Shown piece by piece: positions 61,588 through 64,000 of a stretch of 64,000 nucleotides of DNA. Every line of letters begins with the position of its first letter. Position 1 is the first letter of the stretch. The DNA is from Deltaproteobacteria bacterium GWB2_55_19 (GTDB lineage Bacteria; Desulfobacterota; GWC2-55-46). The notes under the pieces were generated by a model. That model worked only from the letters and a program-made list of their open reading frames with translations, was not told the DNA's origin and ran no database searches. The stretch spans positions 310,001 through 374,000 of the forward strand of contig MGPQ01000010.1 of NCBI GenBank assembly GCA_001797465.1. Reading direction: 5' to 3'. The position numbers and the translations under genes were made by a program.

Positions 61588-62823
61588 CTACACGGCCGTT
61601 GCTTCTCCGGCGCAATAACCGGTACTCCAGCAAACCTGCAAATTATACCCGCCGGTAGGACCGTCGAGGTCCAGGACCTCGCCCGCGAAATACAGGTTAT
61701 CGATCAGCTTTGACCTCATGGTCTTCGAGTCGACTTCGCTTAGTTCTATGCCGCCCGCCGTAATGACAGCCTTTTCAAAACCCGGAAGCCCGGCCACATG
61801 GACCCCGAATTCCTTCATAAGGCGCACCAGCGTCTTTCTTTCTTCCTTTGTGACGCAATGGGCTTTTTTCTCGGGATCGATGCCTGCGATCTTTGTGATG
61901 ACAGGGACGAGTTTCTGCGGCAAAAGCATGTCAAGGCAGTTTTTGATATGCTTATTTGGGCATTCCTCAAAATCCTTCCGGATCCTCGCGTCGAGTTCCG
62001 TAAAATCAAGGGCAGGCACAAGGTCGATCTTCAGCGCGACTTCCCCGGGAAGTTCCTTGCCGATCCTCTTGCTCATGTTGATGATCAACGGCCCGCTTAT
62101 CCCTTTGGCCGTAAATATGGCGTCGCCGACGTTGGAATCGAACTTTTTATTGTCCTTATACGCGGCGATTCGGACGTCCCTCAAGCTCAACCCTTCAAGC
62201 TCTTTTACGAACGCGTCCTTTAGGATAACAGGCGTAAGCGACGGCGAGGGGCGTATGACTTTATGCCCCAGGGCCCTTGCCCAATCGAATCCGTCGCCGG
62301 TGGAGCCGGTTGCCGGATACGATTTGCCGCCGGTACATATGACGAACCTGTCGGCAAGGACCTCTTCGTCGGTAGAGAGCACGACCTTCTCGATCCTTTC
62401 GCCTGATCTCTCTATCGACCTTACTTCCGCGCTTGATCTTACTTCGACTTTTGATTTCTCCATGTAATCGATGAGGGCGTCCAGCACATCCTCCGCCCTG
62501 TCGCTTTCGGTTATGACCCTGTTGTTCTTCTCGACCTTTGTCTTTACGCCGCGGGATTCGAAAAAGCCTATGACCTCTTTGACCCCGAACCTTGAGAACG
62601 CGGAGATAAGAAACTTGCCGTTCCTGCCGAACTTTTCCGCCATCTCGCGCGGTGAGCCGGTCTTGTTGGTGATGTTGCACCGCCCGTGCCCGGTTATGAG
62701 AAGCTTGACCCCGAGCCTGTTGTTCTTTTCGAGCAGAAGCACGCGAGCGCCGCACTCGCCAGCCCTTCCGGCGGCGATCATCCCTGCCGGACCTCCGCCG
62801 ATTATGACAACGTCGTATTTCAT
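61588..62823 (-). CDS. HI0933/BaiN-family FAD-dependent oxidoreductase
   Basis: This 411-residue flavoprotein has the FAD motif DVVIIGGGPAGMIAAGRAGECG at the N-terminus, LLITGHGRCNITN near residue 47, VICTGGKSYPATGSTGDG near residue 155 and the C-terminal LYFAGEVLDLDGPTGGYNLQVCWSTGYCAGEAT. This is the HI0933/YhiN group, which includes BaiN, an enzyme described in bile-acid dehydroxylation; most members have no proven reaction. It stands alone, convergent with the PAS-GGDEF gene (9 nt apart). Confidence 0.92.
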   Translation of the reverse strand: MKYDVVIIGGGPAGMIAAGRAGECGARVLLLEKNNRLGVKLLITGHGRCNITNKTGSPREMAEKFGRNGKFLISAFSRFGVKEVIGFFESRGVKTKVEKNNRVITESDRAEDVLDALIDYMEKSKVEVRSSAEVRSIERSGERIEKVVLSTDEEVLADRFVICTGGKSYPATGSTGDGFDWARALGHKVIRPSPSLTPVILKDAFVKELEGLSLRDVRIAAYKDNKKFDSNVGDAIFTAKGISGPLIINMSKRIGKELPGEVALKIDLVPALDFTELDARIRKDFEECPNKHIKNCLDMLLPQKLVPVITKIAGIDPEKKAHCVTKEERKTLVRLMKEFGVHVAGLPGFEKAVITAGGIELSEVDSKTMRSKLIDNLYFAGEVLDLDGPTGGYNLQVCWSTGYCAGEATAV

Positions 62824-62873
62824 GGCGCTGTTATATCATAATATTCATATTGGGGGTAGATGGGCGGAAGAGG

Positions 62874-63089
62874 GTAGGTTGGGTTAGCGAAGCGTAACCC
62901 AACGCAAACATAAGATATGTGATACCGCAAGTCACCGAAAAAGCGGCCTTGCTCAAGCGTTCGCCGATAGGTAGACTGGGCATATATGACAAAGGGACTG
63001 GGGCGCGCAGCGCGAAATAGTATTTGAGGAGAGCGTGGGGCTTGAATAAAAGCGGATTTGTTGGGTTACGCTACGCTAACCCAACCTAC
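62874..63089. repeat. 216-bp element with 30-bp terminal inverted repeats (MITE-like)
   Basis: The left end (62874-62903, GTAGGTTGGGTTAGCG...) and the reverse complement of the right end (63060-63089) differ at only one of 30 bases. Each end is itself near-palindromic (TTGGGTTA...TAACCCAA). The interior of about 155 bp has no open frame of note. No clear target-site duplication is visible. This accounts for most of the gap between the BaiN-like gene and the last gene. Confidence 0.75.
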
Positions 63090-63108
63090 GAGACCACAAG
63101 ACTCGTTA

Positions 63109-64000
63109 TCACCAGACCTTTCCCAGATTGAAGCAGTCAAGGGTTGAGTCACCAGAAAAGCTTACGACAAAACAATTGCCCTGCGGTATTGAGCTGTATG
63201 AATGAAATCTCAGTCTGTCTTCGGCAGTACTATCGTCTCCGTTTTGGCTGATCCTCAAAAGCTGTTTTGTGAGGATACGGCTCAGATTGTCTGAACGGTG
63301 AGTTTTAGCCCGCTCGTCAAAAAAGATTGCGGCGGGATTTGATACCCCATATGTGAAAAGGTATCTAGAAAACGAGACCATGGGTTCCGCGTCAGAGTAG
63401 GTATGGCTATCAAAAATAACAGGGACTGCGGGGTTTTCCTTTAAAGCGGTGATTACTCTGACCGCGTTTTGTGTGAACTGGCTCGTTTTTTTCAGATTGT
63501 CTACGGATGTGCCCTGAATAAAGATGAAGCCCTTTAATGCATAAATATGAAAGATGTAAGCTGCAAATCCCGTCAGGACGATCCCTCTTAGAACCCTGTT
63601 TGTCCCGATTATCTTAAAAGGGACGTAAAGCAGAAAGAACATTGAAAGGTTGTAAATGAAAATCCCAGGGAAATCGTACCTTGTATTTAAGGGTAGTTCC
63701 CCGTAATAAAAGAAAAACTGGGTAGTCCATACGGCAAAAAGTAATAGCTGTATCAGCAGGAGGTTTTTATATTTTAAAGATGAAGAAGGTGAGAATCCCG
63801 GGCATTGGTTTTCAGGGGCGCGCTTGGACGCCGTGTACAAAATGGCGCTCACGAAAAGCGGCACAAACGCATTTACATTCTGATACTCAAGTAATCTATA
63901 AAAGAAGCGATTCATAGGGTTTACTGAATTACCGTAAATATCAGCCCCTGTTTTGCTGAGCAAATAAACGATTATTCCGGTTATAGCAAATCCACTTAGA
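63109..64000 (-). CDS. Polytopic membrane protein, N-terminal part outside the window
   Basis: At least 297 residues are encoded. The frame stays open to the window edge (LSGFAITGIIVYLL precedes residue 63963), so the start is missing. Visible are about four hydrophobic helices (AFVPLFVSAILY, LLLIQLLLFAVWTTQFFFYYGELPLNTRYDFPGIFIYNLSMFFLLY, GIVLTGFAAYIFHIY) and a soluble C-terminal domain of about 140 residues with PVIFDSHTYSDAEPMVSFSRYLF. The layout is that of a large glycosyltransferase- or ligase-type membrane protein, but I recognise no family. Base composition is clearly more AT-rich than the rest of the window. Confidence 0.6.
   Translation of the reverse strand, partial: LSGFAITGIIVYLLSKTGADIYGNSVNPMNRFFYRLLEYQNVNAFVPLFVSAILYTASKRAPENQCPGFSPSSSLKYKNLLLIQLLLFAVWTTQFFFYYGELPLNTRYDFPGIFIYNLSMFFLLYVPFKIIGTNRVLRGIVLTGFAAYIFHIYALKGFIFIQGTSVDNLKKTSQFTQNAVRVITALKENPAVPVIFDSHTYSDAEPMVSFSRYLFTYGVSNPAAIFFDERAKTHRSDNLSRILTKQLLRISQNGDDSTAEDRLRFHSYSSIPQGNCFVVSFSGDSTLDCFNLGKVW

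Overview
The window reads as one contiguous stretch of a GC-rich, diderm (Gram-negative) bacterial chromosome. It has LPS-core genes, ribosomal protein, sigma-70 and omega genes, a c-type cytochrome, an archaeal-type FBP aldolase/phosphatase and a tetraether-synthase-like radical SAM enzyme. This mix is most like an anaerobic Desulfobacterota- or Nitrospirota-type organism; that is inference from gene content and no 16S gene is present. I saw no tRNA, rRNA, CRISPR array, integrase or transposase. Most genes are packed with 1-4 nt overlaps. Intergenic DNA is rich in small palindromic or inverted-repeat elements. || Layout. 1-14.2 kb (+): an LPS inner-core and envelope sugar cluster, with the gmhB 3' end, four GT9 heptosyltransferase-like genes, PAP2 phosphatase, a GT2/GT39/flippase-like trio, a Trm112-like zinc protein, three further GT2/GT4 enzymes, an O-antigen ligase and heptose-7-phosphate kinase. 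14.3-16.1 kb (+): yicC-gmk-rpoZ with a clean terminator. 16.2-18.8 kb (+): AlgI/AlgX-type polysaccharide O-acetylation pair. 18.8-25.3 kb (-): peptide/nickel-type ABC importer with both ATPases fused. 25.4-28.9 kb (+): rpoD, then a Cache-HAMP-GGDEF cyclase. 28.95-29.44 kb: a 487-bp non-coding element with 32-bp inverted ends. 29.4-33.2 kb (-): YggS-ProC-YggT-DivIVA-DUF167 cluster and a SpoIIM-family protein. 33.4-35.1 kb (+): ABC-2 exporter. 35.1-38.0 kb (-): rhodanese-like, macrodomain, methyltransferase and CopD-like genes behind a possible FNR/CRP-type class II promoter, plus MarC. 38.3-41.9 kb (-): AmrS radical SAM, BCAM0308-like protein, FBP aldolase/phosphatase, YtxH and DUF948. 42.3-46.2 kb: small glycine-zipper protein (+), then argC, rpsI-rplM and a pentaheme cytochrome (-). 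46.5-48.5 kb (+): ligA. 48.8-51.1 kb (-): four small accessory genes. 51.2-57.8 kb (+): TPR/beta-barrel protein, FecR-domain protein and CHASE2-adenylate cyclase. 58.1-59.8 kb (-): Tes-like radical SAM enzyme. 60.3-61.6 kb (+): PAS-GGDEF cyclase. 61.6-62.8 kb (-): HI0933/BaiN-type flavoprotein. 62.9-64 kb: a 216-bp inverted-repeat element and an AT-richer, truncated membrane-protein gene. || How the parts fit. The first 19 kb builds and decorates the outer leaflet: heptose synthesis and transfer, lipid-linked sugar transfer, O-antigen ligation, O-acetylation. Signalling genes are prominent: two diguanylate cyclases and one class III nucleotide cyclase, the last encoded with an outer-membrane barrel and a secreted FecR-domain protein. 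The points most worth following up are that three-gene OM-to-cyclase unit, the Tes-like enzyme, the terminator lying inside the leader of the cytochrome gene, a LexA-type palindrome beside ligA, and several families of structured intergenic repeats.
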